From Xestospongia bergquistia (taxonomy: Eukaryota > Porifera > Demospongiae > Haplosclerida > Petrosiidae): DNA of 64,000 nucleotides. The stretch lies in assembly GCA_963965975.1 (NCBI GenBank), contig OZ014417.1, positions 4,507,821 to 4,571,820 on the forward strand, given 5' to 3'. Every line of letters starts with the position of its first letter. Positions within the stretch are counted from its first letter, which is position 1. The position numbers and the translations under genes were made by a program. The notes under the pieces were generated by a model, which had not been told where the DNA came from, searched no databases, and saw nothing but the letters and a program-made list of their open reading frames with translations. Below are positions 24,719 to 36,100 of the stretch, piece by piece.

Positions 24719-26381
24719 TTTGGATAAGCATGTGTGACCACATATAATTAACATAATTATTTTATTTTTGAATTTTAGATTGTATTTATTTCTTTATTAT
24801 TTTTTTTATTCTTAACTTGTATTATTTTTTGTGATTTGCTGTCTAATCTTTAACTACATCACTTTTTCCATATTATTGTGTTATTAACCTTAGCAATAGA
24901 TATGTCTAATGTGACCAGCATCCATCAATATCAGGTTTGGTGCTGTTTTCTTCATAGAGCTCATACCAGTAACAATAGTTATGTTGATAATAATAGTCTT
25001 CAACATACAATTAACCAATGGTTTTATGAATGGAGTGGTCTTCTTCTGTCGAATAATAAGTTTAGTGTGTCTAGGTATGATTGTTTATTGGTCATTTTAC
25101 ACAATCACAATGTGTTGTTTAAGTAATAGTCAAAGATCACTAATAGTTATCAGTGTACTAGTACTGGTAAGAAATCGATTTATAACTTGAACACAAATAA
25201 TAACTAATAAAGGTTAAACAATTAAATTGAGCAATAGATTGAATTTACAATGACAAATATGTATTGATGCTAATACAAGCATACAAATAAAATATCAAAG
25301 AAACTGTAAACATTGATTTTATATGGACAGAATATCATGATTGTACTTCCAAATATACCAAACAGTCCCATTTGGGGTAAAAGAGCATGACTAAGGACTT
25401 TAGTGTCAATCATATGCTCTCTATATCTGTTTCCAGATGAACATTTTTATTCTCTTTAACACAATATAACTCCTACAACAATGTAGTTTCTACACTGTAC
25501 TCTGTGTTTTGTTTTTGTATAGCCCTTGAGAAAGTTAATGATGATGTTGTGGCCTCTTCTTGTCTCACTGTTGCATTTGGTGCTAGTAATATTATTGATT
25601 ACAATGAGACAATGAGGTGTTCATACTTAATGACAAGAAAGACCAGTTATTGCTTACTCAGTCTATGATTGCTATAATGTGAGTTATGTCTGGAGCATCA
25701 TTTATAAAGTTGCAATAGTTCTTGTCCAGCATATTGTGATAGCAATGTGTACACACAATGTACAACTATAACATACTATAATGAAAAGCACTAAAGTGCA
25801 CAACCACAATTTCTGTAGTAATGTTTGTATGTTTGCAATTGCAATGCTACTACTTCATGAAAATTTACTCAATCATTAAAATAAAATAGGCACCAGTTAC
25901 TCCATGCAATTGATGCAGGTGACCACAAATGATGTTAAGACTATAGGCGTCAGTTTAACAATATGGGTTTGGTAGTGATAGTCACAATCAAATGATGGCT
26001 TTATAAGATTGTATTCTCTAACTTGTGTACTTTGTATACTTAGACATTTTGAGTTTTTCTTACTTTTCAAGCTTGTCTTCCATTGACAGCCTTTTACCTA
26101 TAACAACCTACTAGTACTTAAAAAGTTTTGCCATTTATCTGTTATGTTTTGTAGCTATAGACACTTTTGTTGCTGAGTTAGAGAAGTTCAAAGTATATTA
26201 CCAGCTAACAGACAGATAGACACAAAGTAAATGTTCACCCACACATACAGATCATGAATGAATGTAAAATAATTATAACAATATCATTGCAGTATAATAT
26301 TAATACAAACAGTTACCAGCACTGAGATAATGATGACATGAAATTATAATAATATAGCACTTATTATGATAACCCCCAAAG
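24719..26381. other. Spacer between ACOX3 and shugoshin, with a weak membrane ORF
   Basis: These 1.66 kb separate the convergent ends of ACOX3 and shugoshin. The only coding signal is a possible two-exon frame, 24981-25166 plus 25523-25615, of about 92 residues with three or so very hydrophobic stretches, described in a separate entry. The rest is AT-rich with no recognised repeat or RNA gene. Confidence 0.4.
24981..25615 (+). CDS. Possible small membrane protein, unrecognised
   Basis: An ATG at 24981 opens a hydrophobic frame to a splice donor after 25166 (G|GTAAGA). Joining to an acceptor before 25523 stays in frame to TGA at 25613-25615, giving about 92 residues. Hydrophobic stretches such as MLIIIVFNIQL, IISLVCLGMIVYW and LLVSLLHLVLVILLI would make it a membrane protein. 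No family is recognised. Another reading frame of the second exon (starting LEKVNDDVVASSCLTVAFG) looks more like a soluble protein, so the frame is not settled. The proper splice sites are the main support; chance is possible. Confidence 0.22.
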
Positions 26382-29094
26382 CTAACGTACTACTTCCATC
26401 TTATTTGTAACATCTTGAAGACCTTGTTTTTGGTTCTGCAAAATGAAGAGTAATTATATCCATTTCTTCAATACTATTTCCTTATTACCATGCCAAGCTA
26501 TATTAAGTTCTTAACTATTTTATATCAGACATGTATAATTGTATATTTTTACATAATATGAACACACCTGTCTGACACGCTTCTTTGTCTTTTTCTTTTT
26601 CTCATTGCTGGGGCTTAGGAAATTGAATGAGTTGGTAAACCTGTCACCACGTCGTAATTTGCTATGAGGAGGTTTAAAAAAGATAACAATACAAAATATA
26701 CCAAAAGATTACACCAAAAAACATCTCATCTGATTATTATTATAATGACCTTTACACTGAGTATGTAAGACTAGATGTGGTCAGACGTGATCTAATTATT
26801 AATATTTACATTTTAAGGAAGGAGTGGCTTACCTTTGAAGACATGGTTCTTGGTATGATTGAATCATAGATGTACAGGCCCTTTTAGGACGCCCAAGCAT
26901 ACTCAATCCTAATATTAAGTAAACGATTTACAATAAGTATTTTAACCACAAATTGTCATGTATATCCAAAACATTTTTCCATACCTAGTTCAGACAATGT
27001 GTCCATTTCTTGATGAGTGACCTCAGTATCAGGGATTTTATCCTCTTTATTACAAACAGAAGTATAAATAAGACATTGGCCATCTTGTTCAACTTGATCA
27101 ACCTCCATATGTTGCTCTATCTCATTACAAACAGGAGTAGAAGAAGTTTTTGTTGTAATTGGTATATCGCAATTAACAATTGGAGATAAGCTGGATTGAA
27201 AAAGGTGTTTGAGTTCATTTGATGTTTTCTCATTGCCTGATCTAGTACACAGCAATGATCTTGCTTGAGCCACCTTGCTTTCAACCTCTTGCAATATCTC
27301 GGAGAGTAACTATATTAAATAATACAATTTACCATATTTATCAAATGGATAACACAAACTAGTTGGTGAGCTAGACCTTGAGTTCAAGGAGGAGAAAGGT
27401 CTGGTTTGTCTGGCTCACATCATATTAATGCCAAATTGCCAAATTATCTACCTTAATACTATGAACTTATAAGATATGAAATAAACTAGGAAGTGTCTAG
27501 TGATGGTAATTGAATGCTATACTTTAATATGAAATTAATACATTTAGGTTTTAATGATTAAGGTTTAGAGTCTATGGTATAATACTTATTTCACATTTAA
27601 AGTACAGCGTTCTATTACCGACACTCCAGACAACGCCAATAAACTGACGTTGTATTTTGGTACTTTCTAACCTGTTCAGTAGAATGGAGTGTTATGAGCT
27701 GACTCAGCCTGCCTTCCAGGCTTGCTACTCTCTCTAAGAGTTGTTGACGCTCTTTCTTTAAGAATAAATTCTCTTGAAATAGGTGACTAGCATCTTTACG
27801 AGTGTCATCTGTTGAAAGACACATGCAAAGTAGCCCCTCCTCTCTGTGTAACATTATTAATTTTAGTTATAATTATTTATAAATATGGCGGACTTTTTCT
27901 CAGGGAAGCACCTCGCGCAACTGTCCGAGGATGGATATGTCGTGATAGAGAACTTTCTTAGTGATTCTGAATGTGATAGTTTGCGAGCTCATTGTAACGA
28001 TTTGATAAATTCTGAGGATTTCACTAAACACCCGACCATCACCTTTAACACCAAAGATAATGCTCAGGCTAGTACAGACTATTTTCTCACCTCTGGTGAT
28101 AAGATCAGATATTTCTTTGAAGAAGGAGCTATTGACAAAGAGGGAAAGTTAACTGTACCCATTGATAAAGCACTAAACAAAATAGGACATGCTCTTCATG
28201 TTTTTGATGACAAATTCAAAGCTGTTACTTTCAGTGATCGTGTAAAAGCTATCATTAAAGCCATGAACATACAAAATCCAGCAGTTCCACAAAGCATGTA
28301 TATATTTAAGCAACCTACTTTTGGTGGTAGTGTACAACCTCATCAAGATGCAACATTTTTGTATACAAGTCCCAACACACTTATTGGGTTTTGGATAGCT
28401 TTAGAGAATGCAGATGTCGAAAATGGTTGTCTATGGTTTATCCCAAAAAGCCACAAGTCTGAACTTTACAGGCGCATGCTTCGTACATTAGAAGGAGGTC
28501 AACATGGCACAAAATTTGACAAGCCTGACATTGTTCTTGATAATGCAGATTTTAAGCCATGCCCTGTAAGAAAAGGTTCTTTAGTATTAATTCATGATAA
28601 AGTTATCCATAAAAGTGAAGAGAATCGGTCAGATCGATCTAGAAATGTCTACGCATTTCATGTCTATGATGCTGGTGTATCAAAGTGGAGTGAGAAGAAT
28701 TGGCTTCAACCAACAGAAGATGTGCCTTTTCCAAATCTATATTGATGTTACGTAGATGCTATAAACTAGATCTTACATTATATTCTTTTTATTGTAAAGG
28801 CTTGTAGGCATAAATTTTGTCATTCTATATCTTATATATAACAAGAATGCGTGATATATATTAATTTTAATGAGTAAATTATATCTTACCTAATGCAGCT
28901 GCTAATTCTTTATTCTTGGCTTTTAATGCTTCTTGGTGATTTTTTTCTGAAAAAAAGAATGCCGTTTCAACGTTATACTATCTTTTAGTTTAATGGAAAT
29001 TTCATTTATAATATGTACTTCTTTCTGCATTTATGTTCTTGTGTTGGTATTTTTGGTAGTTGTCTTTGTACAGCCTTCTTGACATTATTGTCAT
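26382..29094 (-). CDS. SGO: Shugoshin, centromeric cohesin protector
   Basis: Seven exons join in phase: 29094-29019, 28946-28890, 27808-27672, 27309-26985, 26908-26833, 26661-26568 and 26435-26382, giving 272 residues. The N-terminal third is coiled coil ([18 protein letters not shown], then [16 protein letters not shown]), as expected for the PP2A-binding shugoshin N-domain. The middle is acidic and low in conservation. The C-terminus carries the shugoshin box: [20 protein letters not shown] followed by SKLRRGD, then a basic tail ([11 protein letters not shown]). Shugoshins recruit PP2A to keep cohesin at centromeres uncleaved until anaphase. The protein is short for an animal shugoshin, closer to the yeast size. 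Start choice: two in-frame ATGs (29094 and 29085); the first is used here. Exon 1 lies just upstream of CDK10, and intron 2 contains the PHYHD1-like gene. Confidence 0.85.
27885..28745 (+). CDS. PHYHD1: Phytanoyl-CoA dioxygenase domain protein, PHYHD1-like
   Basis: This intronless gene encodes 286 residues, close to human PHYHD1 (291). It belongs to the Fe(II)/2-oxoglutarate dioxygenases. The iron ligands are visible as H153 and D155 ([10 protein letters not shown]) and a distal His at 242 ([20 protein letters not shown]), followed by the Arg expected to bind 2-oxoglutarate. Other family matches are [41 protein letters not shown] and the ending [15 protein letters not shown]. No peroxisomal signal is present, so it is probably cytosolic. 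Its substrate is unknown; human PHYHD1 does not act like the true phytanoyl-CoA hydroxylase. It lies whole inside intron 2 of shugoshin on the opposite strand. Lack of introns in an intron-rich region suggests an origin by retroposition. Confidence 0.93.
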   Translation: MADFFSGKHLAQLSEDGYVVIENFLSDSECDSLRAHCNDLINSEDFTKHPTITFNTKDNAQASTDYFLTSGDKIRYFFEEGAIDKEGKLTVPIDKALNKIGHALHVFDDKFKAVTFSDRVKAIIKAMNIQNPAVPQSMYIFKQPTFGGSVQPHQDATFLYTSPNTLIGFWIALENADVENGCLWFIPKSHKSELYRRMLRTLEGGQHGTKFDKPDIVLDNADFKPCPVRKGSLVLIHDKVIHKSEENRSDRSRNVYAFHVYDAGVSKWSEKNWLQPTEDVPFPNLY

Positions 29095-29165
29095 TGGCTA
29101 AAGTTACCAAGGCAACAAGGCCAGAGACCCAACCCACAAATGGCCACAAGTTCTACAACTTCATA
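29095..29165. promoter_or_regulatory. Bidirectional promoter region between shugoshin and CDK10
   Basis: Only 71 bases separate the shugoshin ATG (29094, minus) from the CDK10 ATG (29166, plus). The two genes must share regulatory DNA or have overlapping 5' UTRs. The CDK10 frame is open without a stop back to 29013, across shugoshin exon 1 on the other strand. No specific factor site is claimed. Confidence 0.5.
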
Positions 29166-32115
29166 ATGGCTAAGCGAGAAGGTCCTGATAAAGGCAGAGG
29201 TAAAAAACTTCCAAGGGACCAAATTCTTTCTCCAGCCAGCCTTCATCCAGTGTCTTTTCGTCATCAAGGGATTCTTGGCGTTTGTAGAAGTGTTGATGAC
29301 TTTAAAAAGCTAAATCGAATTGGTGAAGGTACATATGGAGTTGTGTACAGAGCAAAGGACAGACAGTCAGGTGATATTGTTGCCTTAAAAAGAATACGAA
29401 TGGAGCTCGAAGAGGAAGGGTTGCCAGTTTGTAGTGTTCGAGAGATTGGGCTACTGATGACATTATCTCATCATAATATTGTTGAACTAATTGAAATTGT
29501 CGTGGGACATGAATTAGATACAATGTTCTTAGTAATGAGCTACTGTGAACAAGACCTTGCTAGTTTAATTGACAATATGAAATCACCATTCACAGAGCCA
29601 CAGGTCAAATGCATCATGTTACAATTACTAGAGGGATTGGCTTATCTTCATGAAAACTTTGTTATTCACCGTGATCTTAAGGTATCCAATCTTTTATTAA
29701 CTGACAAGGGATGCCTCAAAATTGCTGATTTTGGACTAGCACGAATTATTGGAAAACCATTGAAACAGTTAACACCCAAAGTTGTGACGTTATGGTATCG
29801 GTCACCAGAACTACTATTTGGAGGGCAGCAGTATGACTCATCTCTAGATATCTGGTCTGTTGGATGTATTTTTGGGGAACTTCTTTTGAATAGACCCTTA
29901 ATGCCTGGAAAATCTGAAGCCAATCAAATTGATTTGATAGTGGATTTGTTGGGTACACCTAATGACAGTATATGGCCTGGGTTTTCCCTGTTGCCACTAG
30001 TTAAACAAATACAATTGAAGAAACAACCATATAATAATCTGAAACAAAAATTCTACTGGTTATCAGACAATGGCAGTGAATTATTAAATGACTTTCTCAC
30101 TTATAATCCACAACATCGTGTAACTGCACGTCGTGCTCTCAAGAGCAAATATTTCACTGATAAACCTCTTCCTGTTGAACCCATTATGATGCCAACATAC
30201 CCACATTTGCGTAATACTAAACCTCAAGTAAGTATTTATAACATGAATAAACAATTGCTTATAGAAATTTAAATGTTATAATTATCATATGCAATTGTCA
30301 ACAGAGGATAGACTTTTAGCCTTTGTATATGTTTTAGTAGAGATAAGTAATGTCAAGAGGGAGAGTTGGAAAAGTGAGTGTGAAATGTTTACAAAAAGGA
30401 AACATTCATGACAATGTTAGGACTACCTGGCAAGTGAAAAATGAAACAGAAGCGATAGCTTTGTTTAAAGTGCTGATATCATTATCAGAACTACAGCTAA
30501 ATGTCCATAAGTGAAATGCAGCAAGCCTTATTACAAAACTGGCTGCTTCCTCTGGCCATACCAGTTTGTACATAGTTAATTGTATTTTAAGTATATGAAC
30601 AGTACCACATAATGAGAAAAAGCAGGGCAAACCTCTCATGCAGTTAATTAAATTGCCAGAGTTCTCAGAGATTGTGTTGCTATATATAGACTAGATCAGA
30701 ATAAAGTAGGCCAAGACTTACCTGTTTAATGTTGATAGGAAGTTTAAAGAAGCCACAAATAAATCTTGTTATAGACTGTGATAATATAGCAAGGGCTATC
30801 TCAAGACAGAACAGTTTTGTCAAGAAGAATCATGAGAATGAGTGCAATTGAAACAAAATTGTTGTTAAAGTATATGGGCCTTGCCCACAACCACAATCTT
30901 TTATTTACAAGTGATTGATCTAAATTAGTGTTATTTTAGTTAACAATAACTAAAACTAAAAGTACTTTTTTAGGTTTTTTTCACTTTTAGTTAACTAACC
31001 ACGACCAATTATATAAAAGGAAGTTTTGGTCTACCAAAAGTAACTGTAACTAACTATCAGTTTTTACACTATTTCCTTAACTAAGTTAACTATGAATAAC
31101 TGAAGTTCTTTCAAGTTAAAAATAATAGGAATTGCCAAGCTAGTATTGCATATCACTTATGTCATTGTGTATGCTATATTATGTACTCAATTATGTACAT
31201 TCAAAATAGGTTCAGTCCACAATATCAACTCTTAAAATGTTAATGTGTACCAAAATAGGAATGAATGTTACCATGACCAAATAATTTAATGACTGTTTAC
31301 TGTGTAAATTACTGTTTTTTTAATGAACCTACATTATGCAAGAAATAGAGAAAGGATTCATGTAGACCAAGTGTAGTAATTACTGAGCACTTTATAATAG
31401 AAACCACTGGTCAGTTGGCTGAGGAACCAAGTTTGGTCAGCCAAGACTACAACCACATTTGTAACGATATTCTTTCCCAAAACAATGGAGTATGCTAATG
31501 TAAAGGGTTTTTTAGTTAAATAAATGCACCAAGCAAACATTTGATAACATTTTAATACATAAACGTTTGCATACATCTTCGTAATGTAAAATGTTAACAA
31601 CTTTTGTGTGCATTACCATAATAACTAAGACTAAAAGTAAAGCCCAATTGCTGAAACTGAACTAAAATTTAACAGGACTTATAATTAACTAACTATAATT
31701 AACTAAAATATTTTCCTTGAGCAAACAACTTAGCTAAAATTAAATGCTGTAACTAAAACACTAGTAATCTAAATATAGTAATACAACTTGTAGGAACTCT
31801 ACCTGACATTTCAACAATTACATGGGAGTATCATCCTTCTTCCCATTCAATATGCACTCCTAATGTGAATTATGTAAACATTTTTATATTGTCTCTAATG
31901 GACCATTCGATGCTCTCTCCTTATTATATATTGTTTGTAGTGTATTGCTTTTCAATATTACAGTGATAGTCATTCATATACTATTTGCAATTATAAAATC
32001 AAGACATGAAAGATCACTTTTATTGCAGGTTCATCGTATGATACCAACTATTAAAGAAGATAATGGCAGTTCTACTCATCCTGGACCTTCCAAGAGGCCA
32101 CGACTATATAACTAA
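29166..32115 (+). CDS. CDK10: Cyclin-dependent kinase 10
   Basis: Two exons, 29166-30227 and 32029-32115, encode 382 residues. Kinase motifs: glycine loop GEGTYG (53-58), Lys75 in VALK, the PSTAIRE-like helix PVCSVRE (87-93), HRDLKVSN (168-175), DFG (188-190) and [18 protein letters not shown]10 is indicated over CDK11 by [30 protein letters not shown] and the C-terminal [14 protein letters not shown]. The APE motif reads SPE. The last exon adds a basic tail ending [10 protein letters not shown], a possible nuclear signal. In animals CDK10 pairs with cyclin M and acts on ETS2 and ciliogenesis. The frame is open upstream to 29013, but MAKREGP at 29166 is the likelier start because the upstream part is hydrophobic and unlike the family. 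The 1.8 kb intron is unusually long, largely because of an inserted element. Confidence 0.93.
30926..31766. mobile_element. Probable non-autonomous hAT-like element in the CDK10 intron
   Basis: The direct repeat ATCTAAAT flanks this 841-base segment exactly (30918-30925 and 31767-31774), as an 8-base hAT target duplication would. The ends are imperfect inverted repeats: TAGTGTTATTTTAGTT on the left against TACTAGTGTTTTAGTT as the reverse complement of the right. The interior near both ends is rich in AACTAAAA-type repeats. No transposase remains. Because the ends are AT-rich, part of the match could be chance. Confidence 0.55.
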
Positions 32116-33104
32116 GTGATTTTGTAAGGAATATCACTGTCAATTCTTTCTCATTATGTTATTAATTTATGGATGCCATTAATAGCCATTTATGTAATTT
32201 TGTTATCAGAGTTTTTAAAAGTTTAGATCAAAATGAAAGTAGTCCCCATATATTTGAAAGTATAGGGAACTGTTGTCACTGATAATTTGCTCATATGACT
32301 GATGACTGGTGAAATCCTCTTACTCTCTTTCATTTTGATAATATAATCATATGATCATATGTTGTGATAATCAAATATCATTACTCAATAGTTTATGTGG
32401 AGTGTTTGTTAACTACTGGAAAGATGACTCAGTCAATACTTGAGCATATACATGATAGTATAGTTAGTATTAGTCACCTCCATGACCAGCCCTCTCTTGA
32501 GATCTCCATTTCACTATGGATTAATCTGACAGATTGTTGTTGTGATTTAGACTTATCAACAAGATGTAAGCTATATGATAATTATTAAGTGTGTTCCCTG
32601 ATATGAACTGTCATGGGAATATGTCATTAAACTTCCCTAAGCCTAAATTTCTAAAAGTAGTAACCACGCTGTGTTACTATGTAACTTACCACATTTTGAA
32701 ACAACCCAATAATGATGGAAATACTATATTGACAATAGTAGCCCATTCTTTCTTAAAGGAATTATTTATTACATTGAACACTAGTTATATGAACCTACTC
32801 TTTCAGTGAATACTTAACATGTAATAATCTTGTAATTGTTTGAAGAATTATGTTTATATTAATCAACATATAATAGTTATGATAAGTATTGTGTTTCGTG
32901 ACATTAGGAAGTTTGTGGTAAAAACACCTCTAACTTTGGTTAATTAAGTTCTAGTACTTTATATTTCGTTAACAAACCAACTGTGGTTTCTACAATTATG
33001 TCAAAGGTAGGGTGGGGCTATACTCTAGTTTTTACAAGCCACGCCCACTTGTTTTCTGTTAAATATTGTTGACCTGTGATAATTTTCACTCATTTTCGCA
33101 GATC
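32116..33104. other. Spacer between CDK10 and the Ig/FN3 receptor
   Basis: This holds the CDK10 3' UTR and the promoter of the receptor. Two open stretches (32364-32588 and 32591-32809) look somewhat protein-like but do not join in phase and match no family. No repeat or RNA gene was seen. Confidence 0.4.
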
Positions 33105-36100
33105 ATGAAGAGAATGCAATCTCACTTGTTTACTTTAGTTTTATTCTTTCGTTTGCTCGCACATGGAGCAGGTACATATGTTGTTATAGTTTGTTCTGTG
33201 CAATCCTACGATCATCAGAAGTCTGGTAAGATATAGCGGTTTATGCTTGAGCCTATAAACGAGTTGCTTGGATTAAATGCTCTATTAAGTTCATAGTGTT
33301 CCTGATGGTTCATGGATTGCGCAAATATATATGTGTTTCTATTAATAATATTTGTCTTTACTTTGTACTATATTAGAGTTATTAATGGGTCCTCAGTCAC
33401 AGAATGTAGTCCTTGGAGAGACTGCTACTTTCACGTGTATTGGTAATTCATCAGCACCCTTTAAATTTATGTCCTGGAGGTTTAATGGGTCTGCATTGAA
33501 TTCAGACAATTTTAAAAATATGAATTTCTCCATGGTATCATCTAATTTGAGCTCAACACCTCTGGAGTCAAATTTATCATTTACTGCTCTTTCACAATAC
33601 AATAACTCTATTATTCAATGCACCTTCTTTGAATTTCTTGGTAACATGCATGATAATGATGAATCAGAATTAGCATATCTCAGAATTCAAGGTAAGTGCA
33701 TCATAGTTTGTTTGTAACAATTAGTATTGCCTTACCAGGTCTTCTTAATTCTGTGATTGATCTCAACGTCCAATATAGCTTACCAGAGACCTTGTTATCT
33801 TGGACTGCCCCCTTTACACTTGAGGGTTTGAGTATAAATTATGATGTAACCATCACAGATGAAAGCTCTGGGACAGTAAAACCAGTAGTAACTTTGACAG
33901 ATACCACTCAATACATTTTCTCAACCACAGAGCTCATAGCTTGTCATTCCTATAGCTTCACTATTCAAACCAGAAATAGTGCTGGAGGAGGTAACATTTC
34001 TTCTATAGAAGAGTTTTTCCCTGGAGGTACATAACATTTAATTATTATTTGTAGCCTGTAAACTTAATTCTCTGAGGAATGAATCAAAATAGTACCTGCA
34101 TTGTAATGAGTAATAACAAAAAGTGATAATAACTACTTTAATTAAGTTAATTGTACACAAAGCCAACACTATGATTTATAATTGCTATAATGGCACCTAA
34201 TGAAGAAAGCTATATAAACTTTTTGACTTTGCCATTAGGTCCTGTGTCACCTTCACTACAAGCTGTTACAGTAGTTGAGTTGACTGTAGACAAGGATGAG
34301 GGAAATGTTAATGCTGTATTGACTTTTCCGGTATGTATAAAGAGTTAAATTTGTGTATAATGCTATATCATATAGCTCATACTATTATAGTACATGCATG
34401 TTCTTGGATAGATAATTTCTAATATTGTACTGTGTTATCTGAGAAATTAAACAATTACCTTTTATAGTCTTAAGTGAAATTTGAACTATAATGTACAATT
34501 GAGCTGTTGATATAAGTATTTCTGACAGTTTAAATAGAGTGTGAATAGGATTTCTGAGTTGATACAATCTTTTTTGTAGATAACCACAGCATGCTTTGAT
34601 CAGCAAAACATCACTGTTACTGTACAGTCACATGATGATACCTATACTACTACAACTAATATTAACAATCAGATGGAAGTGAGTGTTTCTGTCTTGGGTT
34701 TGCCAGTAAATGTGTTCTTAAGTGTGGAATTAACTCTGAGCAATTCCTTTGGAAAGGCTAACCTGACTGGAATTAGTATAAGTAAGGGAAAGACAATTAT
34801 GAATGGATCCGTATTGTGATTAAAAATTAATACTAATATTGTTTTAAAGCTTACTCATGTTCTAATAGACTCAAGAGTTTACTATTACACCAACATTTAA
34901 TAATATTTATTGTAACTTGACCTTGTTACGTACTAGGACTGTCATTAGTCATTACAAATTCTCATGTCATCTCAGATAGACACAATAACAACTATTTGTT
35001 TTCCCATATCACTTTTCATGGTAACTATAATATAATAGAGATGCTTGCAATGATTTACGTAATCTGTATAATTTGTATGTTAATCATAAATACAAGCTTT
35101 CTCATGAATCCCACATGTAATTCAAAGTATGAAAACAACTACTAATAATAGTTACATGTCATAATTTGTCATTTATGATCTAATACTCTAGATACACATA
35201 GTGTTCAAAGATTGGAAGTAGTACAAACTAATTCATCTGGCTCTACATGTTTTCGTTGTACATTTGTCAATAACACACTGTCTACAGGATGTCTTATAAC
35301 ATTAAAACTAGAGTCATCGACTTCTATGTGCACATCTGTTTTATATGACTATCAATTATCCCTGCCTTTATCTGCAAGTGATGATGCTAACTCTAATTCA
35401 GTAACAGGTTGTATTGATGGTATATATGCTGGAATGTACACAGTGGAGGCTTATGACACTGATCCTGTCAATATTTCCAAGGAAGCAGCAGTGTCACATG
35501 TGGGAGTGTTACTTAAAGGGCTAACATGTGTACAAGGTATGACCTAACACAAATTGTTTAATTGACATAGTACTGTGTGTGTCTCTCATTTGTAAGAGTA
35601 TTAATCATGCATGTCTCTAAAACGAATTAATACAATAGATATTAAATTTAAGAATTACAATATATTGATCTGGATAAGAAGTATGAATGACATGTATACT
35701 ATTTACACTTTGATACTACAATCATGCATAACATCTGTTCTGTACAGGAGACATATCTTCCACTGATCTCCTTATCAGTATTACATCTACAACCTCACTG
35801 ATGATACCTAAACCAACCATTAACAGTGTGGATAAAACTGGTTAGTGCTTTTTTAGATAATGACTAGATAATGACTGCAATAAATGCCAAGTAATTTGTT
35901 TGTATGCCAACATACATGTGCAGTTCTTATGTGGTATCTGGAATGAGTGCAATTATCAGAGATATTGAAGTATCAGTCACTTTTTCTTTGTAGGAAGAAG
36001 TCTACGTACAGCTGGTATATTAATAGGTGTCTTTAGTGGTCTTGTGATTATTGTATTAATTATCATGATATCAGTCTTGTTCTATAATAGATGCCATTCC

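Noticed and set aside
29013-29165. Upstream extension of the CDK10 frame (51 residues, hydrophobic start resembling a signal peptide)
   Set aside because: A nuclear/cytosolic kinase should have no signal peptide, the segment overlaps shugoshin exon 1 on the other strand, and MAKREGP at 29166 fits the family better.
32364-32809. Two adjacent open frames after CDK10 that look protein-like
   Set aside because: The only possible intron between them would be 24 bases and does not join in phase; no family match and no clear start context.
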